Shown: positions 51,540-62,280 of the stretch, piece after piece | Position numbering within the stretch: position 1 is the first letter of the stretch | Layout: the number at the start of each line of letters is the position of its first letter | Source of the DNA: Sipunculus nudus | Taxonomy: Eukaryota; Annelida; Sipuncula; Golfingiida; Sipunculidae | Length of the DNA: 64,000 bases | Direction: 5' to 3' | NCBI GenBank assembly: GCA_026874595.1 | Contig: CM049307.1 | Location: forward strand, 64,410,870-64,474,869 | Program-made: the position numbers and the translations under genes | Notes under the pieces: generated by a model | What the model was told of the DNA's origin: nothing | Databases searched by the model: none | The model's input: the letters and a program-made list of their open reading frames with translations, nothing else

Positions 51540-54093
51540 CTCCAACATCCCCCTTCCCCGCCATCAAGTGCTTGCATCTGTGCACTTGGGACATCAATTA
51601 TTTTGCAATTGTTCACATTTTATAAAAAAATAAAAAATAATAAAAAAGAGGATCTAATTAAATGTGTTTATTGCTGAACTGTCAAAGAACCAACCAATGA
51701 TCACAGTGATAGTGCAGATATTATGTTTACAAACTGCTCACATGCTTAAGTATCAACATGACAAAACACATGATCAGATAAAAAAAAATTATTTGCAAGT
51801 GACTCATTCATCAGTACAAACCAATCATATTAACCAGCCATTCCCTGTATTACCTTTTCCTCTCAGACATTATCTCTATTTGTTATTATTTTAGATTTTT
51901 ATCTTTGAGGTCAACTTCAGCTGAGCACCGTGACCCATGGGTCCCTTGGTTATAGGTGTTATTCTGTGCTCCCAGTGTTGCATACAATGCCAGCAGCCAC
52001 AATTTTGATAGAAATTTACACATTTGTTTCGTTATTTGTTATCTGTCCAAGACTTACTCGTAAATTATTGAAGAGGGACTAAGAGGGTGCATCTTTTTAG
52101 TAAAGGCTTTGGTCAGTAGGTTGAGTGTGGAGTAGTCTCAACAACTTACAAACCCACAACCTTCACCAACAGACTTACAATTACATGATTACAGTGTAAT
52201 ATAGAAAAACACTTCAGTTTTCTGCTGACATATAGCTGTCATGAATCAGGAAGCGTGTTTTGTGGATTTTTCAGCTCACAAGATCACAAAACTACGATCT
52301 ATGACAGCTGGTTTTCCCATGGTTTTATAATGTATCACAGGCCACACCTGGGAATTTAAAAAAAAATTCTATACAACCTTAGGGATAATTCATCCATCCA
52401 ATGAGGTCATTTAACATGACAGGTTTTAGGAGATTTACTACAGCAAACTTGCAATTTTGTAGACTCTTTACTTTTGGGCAAGTTCTCTTGTCATACTTTA
52501 TCTCATTAGCTGAGCACTTGTTAGGTCTCCTTATACATCTGTCTATATGACAATATATAAACTTTGAATTAGATTTTAAAAAAAAATAATGAATTGATAT
52601 CAGTGTAATTGCGAGTGATAAGGGTAAAATTCATCCTACTAAAAAGGATTCCCACAGACCTTATGTATATTGATAAGAAAGGGTCACGGTGCACAGGGAT
52701 GAATGCAACACTCAGGTGATTTGTATTGAGGATATAAACACATCTGTTGGTACCTGGTATATTAACTTTTCTTGCCTACACACAGGAAGTACTATACATA
52801 ATAACTTGTATCATTGTAACACATTCAGTTGATCATTTTCATTTATAACCACAAAACCTCCAAGCATGTAATAATCTGCAAGTGGTTTCATAATATTCCA
52901 TGCAAGATGCACAAATTTTGTTTGAGTGACAGTCAGTTGCTTGACTTTCAGATGATGCGTGACATTCCAGCTGGATGACGTGCCATATAAGCATCAATAT
53001 ATAATAATCAAATAAGGACTTATATCTTGTTCTGGTTAAAGCTATTTCTAGTGGTTATACCTGAGTCCGGAATGAATAGATTGAAAATATGCGAAGTTGG
53101 CAAAATAAGTAGGGCAGATCATGTAGGCTGAAAAATGTCTGAATAATGAGGAAAAGTAGATGTGGATAGACCTCTGATCTATTATGCCAGTTTATCAAAT
53201 GTATACCGTGCAGTTCAGTCTTAAATTTTCATTATTATCTTATTAGTTGTCATGGTGACCTGGTGAATGTTAGCTAAAATATAAGCAGGAAGTAAAAAAA
53301 TACTGGTATTGGCATTTCCTTTGTGGTTATGATGTACATTTATTACTTTGCATACCAGTACATTATCTTGTCATGTACAGATATCTTTCTGGTTATTCCC
53401 TTATATTTTCACTTATGATTAATTTTTAAGGAGTATACATAAAATTTAATTTGCCCAGGTTACACATTTATCACTATCTTTAAACATTGTTTGCTGGCAA
53501 ATTGCTGCAATCAGCTGGCCACGGTCAGTACCTGTCTAAAGTCATATCCAAAATACCATAAAGTCCATGGAGGAATTATAATTTTATAAATATTTATTTC
53601 AATTTGAGAAACGCTGGAATTTTTTTTAAATGTCGAGTAAATTGACCAGATATTTCATTTTCTTCTGTTGAAGAGATTGTATTTTCAACTTCGAGGTACT
53701 TGTAAATCTTCTAGGTCTGTAAGAGTTGGAGATGTGTAAAATATACTTACCATTACACATCTCATTGTTCAGATATTTTAAAATACTATGATGATTTAGA
53801 TTTAAGCTTAAATGTTTAAATATACTCTTTGTGTATATCATGGTATATGATGTCCCTTATGATAAACAAGGGACTTATTCCCTTACAGGTATATTTATAA
53901 CACATTAACTATATAATTTACGTTTTCTCTTTACAACAGTATATCACCCTAAAACCATTTGCTTACTCCTGTGCAAAAGTGGAAAAAAATTGCATAGAGC
54001 ACAATCAGTGCCATAAACATAAACATATCATCCATGTCACCTGGATGCTGTACCACTCAACTACACAAATCAAGATTTTTCAAGATCCCAACC
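51540..54093. other. Intergenic region, no gene seen
   Basis: The end motif of the AGCTCAGCTGA family (TTCAGCTGAGCACCG, then CCCATGGGTCCCTTGG) is at 51909-51944. Otherwise the sequence is AT-rich with short frames only. From about 53955 it becomes similar to 62985-63060 (shared AAACCATTTGCTTACTCCTG), marking the start of a dispersed repeat that contains the 33-bp minisatellite. Confidence 0.4.
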
Positions 54094-55327
54094 CTGTTAT
54101 GGTTATCAGACCTCTGTTCAAGCAGTCTGTTATGGTTATCACACCTCTGTTCAAGCAGTCCGTTATGGTTATCACACCTCTGTTCAAGCAGTCTGTTATG
54201 GTTATCAGACCTCTGGTCAAGCAGTCTGTTATGATTATCAGACCTCTGGTCAAGCAGTCTGTAATGATTATCAGACCTGGTCAAGCAGTCTATTAAGGTT
54301 ATTAGACCTCTGGTCAAGCAGTCTGTTATGGTTATCAGACCTCTGTTCAAGCAGTCTGTTATGGTTATCAGACCTCTGGTCAAGCAGTATGTTATGGTTA
54401 TCAGACCTCTGGTCAAGGAGTCTATTAAGGTTATGAGACCTCTGGTCAAGCAGTCTATTATGGTTATCAGACCTCTGGTCAAGCAGTCTATTATGGTTAT
54501 CAGACCTCTGGTCAAGCAGTCTGTTATGGTTATCAGACCTCTGGTCAAGCAGTCTGTTATGGTTATCAGACCTCTGGTCAAGCAGTCTGTTATGGTTATC
54601 AGACCTCTGTTCAAGCAGTCTGTTATGGTTATCAGACCTCTGGTCAAGCAGTCTGTTATGGTTATCAGACCTCTGGTCAAGCAGTCTGTTATGGTTATCA
54701 GACCTCTGGTCAAGCAGTCTGTTATGGTTATCAGACCTCTGGTCAAGCAGTCTGTTATGATTATCAGACCTCTGGTCAAGCAGTCTGTTATGATTATCAG
54801 ACCTCTGGTCAAGCAGTCTATTAAGGTTATTAGACCTCTGGTCGGGCAGTCTGTTATGGTTATCAGACCTCTGTTCAAGCAGTCTGTTATGGTTATCAGA
54901 CCTCTGGTCAAGCAGTCTGTTATGGTTATCAGACCTCTGTTCAAGCAGTCTGTTATGGTTATCAGACCTCTGGTCAAGCAGTCTGTTATGGTTATCAGAC
55001 CTCTGGTCAAGGAGTCTATTAAGGTTATTAGACCTCTGGTCGGGCAGTCTGTTATGGTTATCAGACCTCTGTTCAAGCAGTCTGTTATGGTTATCAGACC
55101 TCTGTTCAAGCAGTCTGTTATGGTTATCAGACCTCTGTTCAAGCAGTCTGTTATGTTTAACAGACCTCTGATCAAGCAGTCTGTTATGGTTGTCAGACCT
55201 CTGGTCGGGCAGTCTGTTATGGTTATCAGACCTCTGATCAAGCAGTCTGTTATGGTTGTCAGACCTCTGGTCAGGCAGTTTGTTATGGTTATCAGACCTC
55301 TGGTCAAGCAGTCTGTTATGGTTATCA
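54094..55327. repeat. 33-bp minisatellite, about 37 units
   Basis: The unit has three parts: CTGTTATGGTTATCAGACC, then TCTGGTC, then AAGCAGT. Variants include GTTCAAGCAG, GGTCGGGCAG and TATTAAGG. Because 33 is divisible by three, frames stay open for hundreds of codons on both strands (for example 430 codons on the minus strand from 55349 and 344 on the plus strand from 54328). A 2-bp deletion near 54271 shifts every frame, several frames are open together, and the product would be a pure 11-residue repeat; coding is unlikely. A block with CTATTAAGGTTATTAGACC followed by the GGTCGGG variant recurs at about 54817 and 55012, a higher-order duplication. Confidence 0.93.
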
Positions 55328-55782
55328 TACAAATGTGGGCTGGTTGCATAACAGCATATTAAACAAGTGAACTGGAGGAAGTTATTCTGTTGGCTGGGAT
55401 GGTGTTGCGAGGAAGTTTTTGTATTCAGTCAGAATGAACTAATAGCCTGAGATAATACACATTTTAAACCATCCTGCTCTATGGCTTTTCTTGTTTCTTG
55501 AGCACAAGCACATTATTTTTTTTTTAAAGGAAACAGAAAGATAGAATAGTCTACCATACAAAGAAATGAAAGACAGCTACCAACATGTCTGTCAGGTCTG
55601 GATGAAACTCAAATAGCAGCTCAGTTGTTAGCAGACTGGTGTCAGGAAATCACAATATTTCCATGGCTTCTGTGAAGTGTGCAATATTTCATATGAGACA
55701 GGCATGGAACTGAGGCATAGGTTGATGGTACTGACAGATGTAGAACACTCAACAGAAGCCCTCATAATGCTTCATCACTTTG

Positions 55783-55784
<2 letters not shown>

Positions 55785-55845
<61 letters not shown>

Positions 55846-55872
55846 TATATATATATTTATATATATATTTAT
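55785..55872. repeat. (AT)n microsatellite with T interruptions
   Basis: About 45 bp of pure AT, then TTATATATATA-type repeats. Confidence 0.93.
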
Positions 55873-56249
55873 ATTCTTGCATTATAATCTTGTTTTGATT
55901 ATTGGCAACTTACTCATGGCCATCAAACACCCTTATTGTCCATCATATATGAAGGCAATGTTCCTTGAAAGTCTTTCATTTTGTAATCATGTTTTAAGTG
56001 GGAACCATGTAGGCCTATTACAGAATACGATAAAATATTACTGAAAATCTTGATTTCCTGAATATGCATGTGTGGGGGAACTAATCATTGTTAGACATAT
56101 TACAAATCAATAAAAGCTTTGATGTTTGAGACTGGGGTGCAGTTGGAAGATTTTGTTATCTTAAATGGTTAATGATGAAAAGAAAGATCGCTCTGTTATC
56201 ATTCAGTATGAAGGTTCTGGACTAGCACCAAAACTGTCTGTATGCTGGT

Positions 56250-57113
56250 GGCTGGGGTGCTCAGGTGTTTGTTACAGAGTACTGGTAGACATGGTTCCTG
56301 CTGCTCTGCCAGCTCGTCCTTGGCTGGGGTGCTCAGGTGTTTGTAACAGAGTACTGGTAGACATGGTTCCTGCTGCTCTGCCAGCTCGTCCTTGGCTGGG
56401 GTGCTCAGGTGTTTGTTACAGAGTACTGGTAGACATGGTTCCTGCTGCTCTGCCAGCTCGTCCTTGGCTGGGGTGTTCAGGTGTTTGTAACAGAGTACTG
56501 GTAGACATGGTTCCTGCTGCTCTGCCAGCTCGTCCTTGGCTGGGGTGCTCAGGTGTTTGTTACAGAGTACTGGTAGACATGGTTCCTGCTGCTCTGCCAG
56601 CTCGTCCTTGGCTGGGGTGCTCAGGTGTTTGTAACAGAGTACTGGTAGACATGGTTCCTGCTGCTCTGCCAGCTCGTCCTTGGCTGGGGTGCTCAGGTGT
56701 TTGTAACAGAGTACTGGTAGACATGGTTCCTGCTGCTCTGCCAGCTCGTCCTTGGCTGGGGTGCTCAGGTGTTTGTCACAGAGTACTGGTAGACATGGTT
56801 CCTGCTGCTCTGCCAGCTCGTCCTTGGCTGGGGTGCTCAGGTGTTTGTAACAGAGTACTGGTAGACATGGTTCCTGCTGCTCTGCCAGCTCGTCCTTGGC
56901 TGGGGTGCTCAGGTGTTTGTTACAGAGTACTGGTAGACATGGTTCCTGCTGCTCTGCCAGCTCGTCCTTGGCTAGGGTGCTCAGGTGTTTGTTACAGAGT
57001 ACTGGTAGACATGGTTCCTGCTGCTCTGCCAGCTCGTCCTTGGCTGGGGTGCTCAGGTGTTTGTCACAGAGTACTGGTAGACATGGTTCCTGCTGCTCTG
57101 CTGGCTCGTCGTC
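56250..57113. repeat. 72-bp minisatellite, 12 units
   Basis: Twelve nearly identical 72-bp units begin GCTGGGGTGCTCAGGTGTTT and end CCAGCTCGTCCTTG. The plus-strand frame 56165-57262 is open across all twelve (24-residue period, WLGCSGVC...LPARP). The only frequent variant is one base in TGT(T/A/C)AC, giving Tyr, Asn or His in the order Y N Y N Y N N H N Y Y H. A second plus-strand frame is also partly open. Absence of family similarity, of splice context and of divergence outside one base argue for a recent satellite rather than a gene, though a repeat-protein exon is not excluded. Confidence 0.9.
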
Positions 57114-58398
57114 AGACTTCTTGTCTTGACCTGGGTGCCAGTTGTTCTGGAGCTAACCTGGGAAGGCATCTTGGAGACCCTTGCACTTGGCTTGGGGTAG
57201 CATCTATAAATTCACCTTCAAAGATTTTCCATCCAATTCTCCTTACAATATTTGGAGGCTGAATACCTGGAAACTAATTCCTGTGAACATTTTGTTGTTG
57301 GTGAGAGAATGGATATGGACCCCGGCTTTCTGGAATCAACATGATGGGCTCAAACCCCAACTCCACTTTATCATTGGTTTAATAACCTAAGCATCAGAAG
57401 TGGATTTGTCCAGGGACATTGTTAAGCAGGAAGTATTCACTAACAATATGACTGGGATTATATTAATGACAGGTCTGTATATGAGATCATAATCAGCTTC
57501 ACCATGGCCAGCATTGACATTGCTGGCAGTATAGATTTATATATTAAATACAGTGCTTTTTGACTAACTGGAAATTAACTGAAGCCAATAAAGAATAACA
57601 GAAATGAAGGTGTAATTGTTCCAAAAGATGGAATAGCGGAGATGGGGAATGACCACTTTGTCCTTGCCCATTTAAAAGTCTCAGGACTTCAGTTCACAGG
57701 ACAGGATTGCATATTTAAGTCAGATTTCATACATAAAATTTCATACTTGTACCTACACTTTTACATACTGGTTCGGGATATGATTATTACAACTTATATT
57801 GGTCTCCTTCTGCTATATTTCCTATACCAGTAGATTTAAATCTGAAGGGCTGTTTAAGTGGCCACATTTGGTTTTTATAGCTAAAAGTATGTAGGGAAAG
57901 AGGCCTAATTTCACATGTCCACAATTCCTTGTTCTGTCTGAAAGCCACATTCAAATTTTCTCATTAATGTAATGGCAGTAAAAGGATCCTGGCCAACTCA
58001 CAAAAAGCCAGGGAAATGATTGGCAGAATGTATATGGGTTGAAGAATGATGACAGGATCTGAAAAGATGAACTTCTGTCAGCCTACCTAAAATACCCCCC
58101 CCCCCCCCCATACTGATATGAAAATAAGATACTGAGATGTGTTAAGGAAAGTAAAATGAAATTCCTTTAATGTATTTGCCTTAACAGTTAACTGACAGGA
58201 TGTAATCATAGATGTGTGGTATCGATAAAGCTTATGAACAAAAGTGTTATGTTTTAGATTTCATTGATTTTGTGTTGTATTATGGGGTTTGTCAACATGA
58301 TATTTGCAACAGGAAGTTCCTCAGACAGCCCAGACAGATGTCACATCTGTGAAACCATAGTATTCTCAACCAGTTATATCTTTTTAAGGCTTTCGCAG
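57114..58398. other. Region immediately upstream of the NF-kB coding exons
   Basis: No coding exon is recognised. It probably belongs to the first intron or 5' region of the NF-kB gene, because the exon with the start codon is preceded by an acceptor-like TTTCGCAG (58391-58398). A poly(C) tract lies at 58095-58109, and GGAAGTTCC, loosely like a kappaB half-palindrome, at about 58311. Confidence 0.4.
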
Positions 58399-58402
58399 CA
58401 AC

Positions 58403-58514
58403 ATGTCTGAAAACGGAGACAGCGACGACTCTTACGAGGTCCCCCCAGAGGTTATTGAGTTAAGCCAAGGAAACCATGAGATTGAATTCAACCCTATCGT
58501 GAAAAATGTCAAAG
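58403..58514 (+). CDS. NF-kB coding exon 1 of this model
   Basis: It encodes 37 residues plus the first base of codon 38. The ATG follows CAGCAAC; an acceptor-like TTTCGCAG four bases before it suggests an upstream non-coding exon. The donor is AAAG|GTATGG. The leader is acidic ([11 protein letters not shown]), as in other NF-kB N-termini, and has no recognisable domain. Confidence 0.8.
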
Positions 58515-61500
58515 GTATGGGGACTTGACAACTGTTAATAATAATTTTGCCCCTGTCATATTGTTACTCAGTAATACAGTAATAAATTAAGTGCTTCAGT
58601 TATTGGTCCTTATCAAGGTAAATGACAAATAAAGTATGTGTGCATGTTCACTCTTTTAGTTTTACGTTTGAAGGGTCTCTCATGAGAGAACATAATTGTG
58701 TGTGTGTGTGTGTGTGTATTTATTCTATGGACTGTTTGCACCACATGCCTCTTTTTCCAGTTGTTTTCCTCCCCGTATATGAACATTATATGAACATGTT
58801 ATTTTCTAAGAGCTCCTTGATTTATTGATGTTCATCACATCAGCCATACACATTAGTCATGATCCTGGGGCCCTTGACAATAAACTTTATTTCCTTATTA
58901 CTCATAATTATCACTTGTCGCTGTTTGCGTCATGATAATGATCAGTTTGTTTGATCTAAGAGGACAGTGTTTTGTGTAATGTTTTATGAGCTTAACAGAC
59001 AGGAAAATGCTGTGTCATGTCTAATGGGGTTTCCAGAAAGGAAATTTTATTTAGGGAACTGACTTTCAGTCATGCAGAGCTATACCAATGGATCTTTGTT
59101 GGTTATCCCTCTGCCCAACTGCCTGTATGTCTGCTACCATGGCATAACAGCTAATTGGACCCACAATTTTAACACTTCAGATACAATTTCATCCTCATGA
59201 TATTTTTATGCAAACCCAAAATTAGGTCATAGTATCTGATGAAATCTCCTTGCATACCAAAAATTAGGTCACAGTGACCTATTATCCTGCTATTTATGCA
59301 AAAAGTTACCTTAATGATGTCTGTTACAGAAGGGCATCCATATATAGAAATAGTGGAACAGCCCCAGGAGAGAGGGTTCAGGTTTCGGTATGTTTGCGAG
59401 GGAGCATCTCACGGTGGCATACAGGGAGCCAGGAGTGAGAGAGGAAAGAAAACCTACCCCTCCATTAAGGTTTGTGGATACTGATGATTGATTGTACTAT
59501 ACCTTCAGATTAATGTTTGTGATTTTGCAGATACCACATTTTACCTCCAAGTTTGTGTGAATTGTTTTTATAAAATTTCACTGTGATGTCCATTAGGATT
59601 ATGTTTTAATTGTTGAGACTACATTATGCCATTCTTTAAAGGTGTTTTGTTCATACTTGGCTGTTACTCAAGTATCAGTACTGTAAGGCTCAGTACTAGT
59701 TAGTATTCATAATACATGGACTGATACAACTAAGGCTGTCATGATGCCAGTCATTTGTAGAACTGCATCACTGTGGCTGAAAAATCATAATGTTTTTTAA
59801 TGGCTAAAAATTGTTCTTTATGTGCACTATATTATGCACTCAGTAACATCAAACTAGTTAAGTAGGATAATAGTGTAATAAATCTCTAAATGTTTTTGTT
59901 TTTCCTCTGCTATGTCTTGTTTGTTAAGAATAACTGAATTTTTTAATTAAGGGGTGTTCACGAGGGATTCTACCCTCACTCTTATAGATGTCATCCCTGA
60001 CCTTAAGGCTCAGGATTGATATGGCTTGTGACCCTTTAGCTTTATATGCAAATATACCACAAAACCTGATTGCACTAACATCCTGTATTTGATTAACTGG
60101 TGCTGATACTCCCTACAGCCAGGTACCAGGAAGGTGAAACAATGTGTATATATGCATTACTGTGTGAGGTCATTGATTTAACAAAGATAGCACACATATA
60201 ATGCTTGTTGGCCTAAAGGGCTCTCTGTAGTTTCCACTTTCAGAGTCCCAGTGTTTTTAGATTAGGGCTGAAACAGGTAAAAAAAAATCTTGTTGGACTC
60301 AGATATTTGTACTTATTGCATGACCCTGAGGACCTGGATACTTATTGCCATGGTTGCAATTTACAAGTGATCATATATTAAAAATAAAAAATTATGAAAC
60401 GGTAATTTCACTTTTTTTCCTGATGTGACCCATGTGCTGTTTGCATTTAAGAAAGTACAACAGCTGTTAAAGCATGTTAATGGACGTGTGGCATGGTAAT
60501 GGGCAAAATGATTTTACAGACATGATTAATACCTACATGAAGAACTGCTTTAATGTCTCAAAATGCAGGCCATTATCAATTATGGAGTCTTTCAGACTAT
60601 AATTCTTGGTTAGAATTATTTGGGCACAGATGCTCAGCACTAGTTATTAAGATACAAATTTCCTACTTATTAAGTGACAACTTGTTTCAAGTGAAGTATA
60701 TGGCACCATCTGGTGGTAAACCAGAGAGTCAGTCTGTCTGTGAAGAATAATTTATTTTTTCTGTCTAATTTTAGTTTAGAGAGGCAATCTGTCCATCTAG
60801 CATAAATTGTTTTTTTTCTGTTTATTTTAGTTTAGAGAGGTGTAAAATTAACCTCTGTCTTATTTTAGTTTAGAGAGGTGTAAATTGTGCCTCTGTCTAA
60901 TTTTAGTTTAGAGAAGTGTTAATTGTACCTTTGTCTAATTTTAGTTTAGAGAGGTGTAAAATGTACCTCTGCCTTATTTTAGTTTAGAGAGGTGTATATT
61001 GTACCTCTGTTTAATTTTATTTTAGAGAGGTGTAAATTGTATCTCTGTCTAATTTTAGTTTACAGAGGTGTAAATTGTATCTCTGTCTAATTTTAGTTTA
61101 CAGAGGTGTAAATTGTACCTCTGTCTAATTTTAGATACACAACTACCAAGGGGAAGTACAGTATGTGGTGAGTCTAGTAACAAATGAAAAACGACATCGG
61201 CCTCACGCCCACGAGCTGATCGGCAAAAATTGTAAGGATGGGAAGTGCACTGTCAGGACCAGAGTTAATTACAACACAGTCACAAAGTAAGTCATACTGA
61301 TGATCACTTCATGAGAAATTTCCATTCAAGATTGCACAAGTTAAATTGTGAACAAACACAGACACACACAAACAGGAATGAATGCATGTCCTCTCATATG
61401 GTAGAACTCCTCCATTTAACTAGTGACAAATGAAAATTTGATATCATAGTTAAGCCTGTCTGTTTACATTCAGAGGTCAGTTGACCCTGCAAACCTTGCC

Positions 61501-62108
61501 CCTCCTCAAACAGAGGCAGTATGCATGCTTGTGGAAAAGGTATATTAAAGAGAAACTTTTGTCACACTTGCACTTGTATAAATTTTGTGGGCTTCTTAAA
61601 TTTGCAGAAATTTACATACCATGAAAAACAAATACCATGAATAATTCTAAACCTAAACACAATAAATGCTGTAAAGGTCATCCAAGGATTATTTTTCCTT
61701 AGCCTGCCTGCAAAGTTTATAACAGGTTCTCAGGTATCTACTGAACAGTCTAGTGATGATTTCCTGCACTTGTATTTATAGGGGAATATTGTGAATAAAA
61801 CAGAGTTAAGTTCAATCAGAAAGCAATTAAAATTCTTCAAGATAATGAAATTTTAATGTATTTGGTTACTTTTAAGTAATTCCATGATGATGTATAGAAG
61901 TGGCATCTTCTAATGATATTAGACAGTACCTTCCACAGGTTGTGTCTTACTGTTTTGATTATTGTTTACAGTTTCCCTAACCTGGGCATCCAACATGTCA
62001 CCAAGAAGAAAGTGATAAACATCCTGACCAGCCGGATACTGGAGGAGCTCCGCATGCAGAAAAGGCTCAGTCATAAATGTCACATCGAAGATAAACCCAG
62101 ACTCCAAG
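58403..62108 (+). CDS. Class I NF-kB protein (p105/p100/Relish type), 5' part, four exons, incomplete at 3' end
   Basis: NF-kB proteins are Rel-domain transcription factors that bind kappaB sites as dimers in immune and developmental signalling; class I members normally carry a C-terminal ankyrin inhibitor region. Exons 58403-58514, 59330-59469, 61135-61286 and 61972-62108 join in frame (phases 1, 0, 2, 1) to give about 180 residues. Residues 1-37 are an acidic leader. The Rel homology domain begins at [10 protein letters not shown] (40-49) and has the DNA-contact loop [13 protein letters not shown] (55-67) with the redox-sensitive Cys60. It continues with [17 protein letters not shown] (108-124) and [14 protein letters not shown] (136-149). 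HVTKKKV and the lack of the YYEAE-type insert after CKDG point to p105/p100/Relish rather than Rel/Dorsal. The intron after YPSIK matches a conserved vertebrate boundary. The rest of the Rel domain, the IPT domain and any ankyrin repeats lie beyond the window. Loop residues IQ replace the usual LP. Confidence 0.93.
59266..59280. promoter_or_regulatory. Perfect AGGTCA-n3-TGACCT palindrome in the NF-kB intron
   Basis: AGGTCACAGTGACCT equals the IR3 consensus of estrogen-receptor-type nuclear receptors, and the symmetry extends to TAGGTCAC-A-GTGACCTA. It ends 49 bp before the Rel exon at 59330, inside a fragment of a dispersed repeat. Binding is inferred from sequence only. Confidence 0.45.
59330..59469 (+). 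CDS. NF-kB coding exon 2: Rel-domain DNA-binding loop
   Basis: The acceptor is CTGTTACAG|AAGGG and the donor CATTAAG|GTTTGT. The exon completes codon 38 (Glu) and adds 46 residues with the Rel signature [13 protein letters not shown]. It ends in phase 0 after TYPSIK. Confidence 0.92.
60793..61134 (+). repeat. 38-bp intronic tandem array ending in the NF-kB exon 3 acceptor
   Basis: TTTTAG recurs with its G at 60830, 60868, 60906, 60944, 60982, (61020 mutated to TTTTAT), 61058, 61096 and 61134: exact 38-bp spacing. A unit reads roughly GTTTAGAGAGGTGTAAAT, then TGTACCTCTG, then TCTAATTTTAG. Each holds a pyrimidine-rich CCTCTGTCTAATTTTAG (acceptor-like, with a CTAAT branch-like motif), a donor-like GAG|GTGTAA and a short AGAGGT...ACCTCT stem. 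The last unit supplies the real acceptor. One more related TTTTAG lies at 60774, 56 bp before the first regular one. Confidence 0.92.
61135..61286 (+). CDS. NF-kB coding exon 3: Rel domain
   Basis: It follows CTAATTTTAG directly and ends at ACAAA|GTAAGT. It encodes 50 residues plus two bases, from [19 protein letters not shown] to the NTVT preceding [22 protein letters not shown] aligns with the class I Rel-domain core. Confidence 0.92.
61972..62108 (+). CDS. NF-kB coding exon 4: Rel domain, [11 protein letters not shown] block
   Basis: The acceptor is ATTGTTTACAG|TTTCCC and the donor CTCCAAG|GTAGGT. It completes Asn135 and adds 45 residues, including [14 protein letters not shown] and a basic, probably lineage-specific stretch (RMQKRLSHK). 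The next exon is not in the window. Confidence 0.9.
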
Positions 62109-62280
62109 GTAGGTGGACCATATAATAAAATATCGGAGTCTTTATTGTTCTCGCAAGAAAGAGCTAGAACTTGAAGTTTGAACTGCATCACAGAGCTACA
62201 TGATCCTGTCCTCATCATGTCTTTGAGGGGATGGTCATAGTTACAGCTAGAACTTAAACTATAATATGAGCGGTCACTTT

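Noticed and set aside
54057-55362. Long open frames on both strands (430, 353 and 344 codons)
   Set aside because: They arise because the 33-bp minisatellite unit is a multiple of three and lacks stops. Several frames are open together, and a 2-bp deletion near 54271 breaks them.
58311-58319. GGAAGTTCC as an autoregulatory kappaB site
   Set aside because: It deviates from GGGRNNYYCC and a single 9-bp match this close to chance is not enough.
60553-60750. 65-codon plus-strand frame in an NF-kB intron as an alternative exon
   Set aside because: No acceptor or donor pair in the right phase and no Rel similarity.
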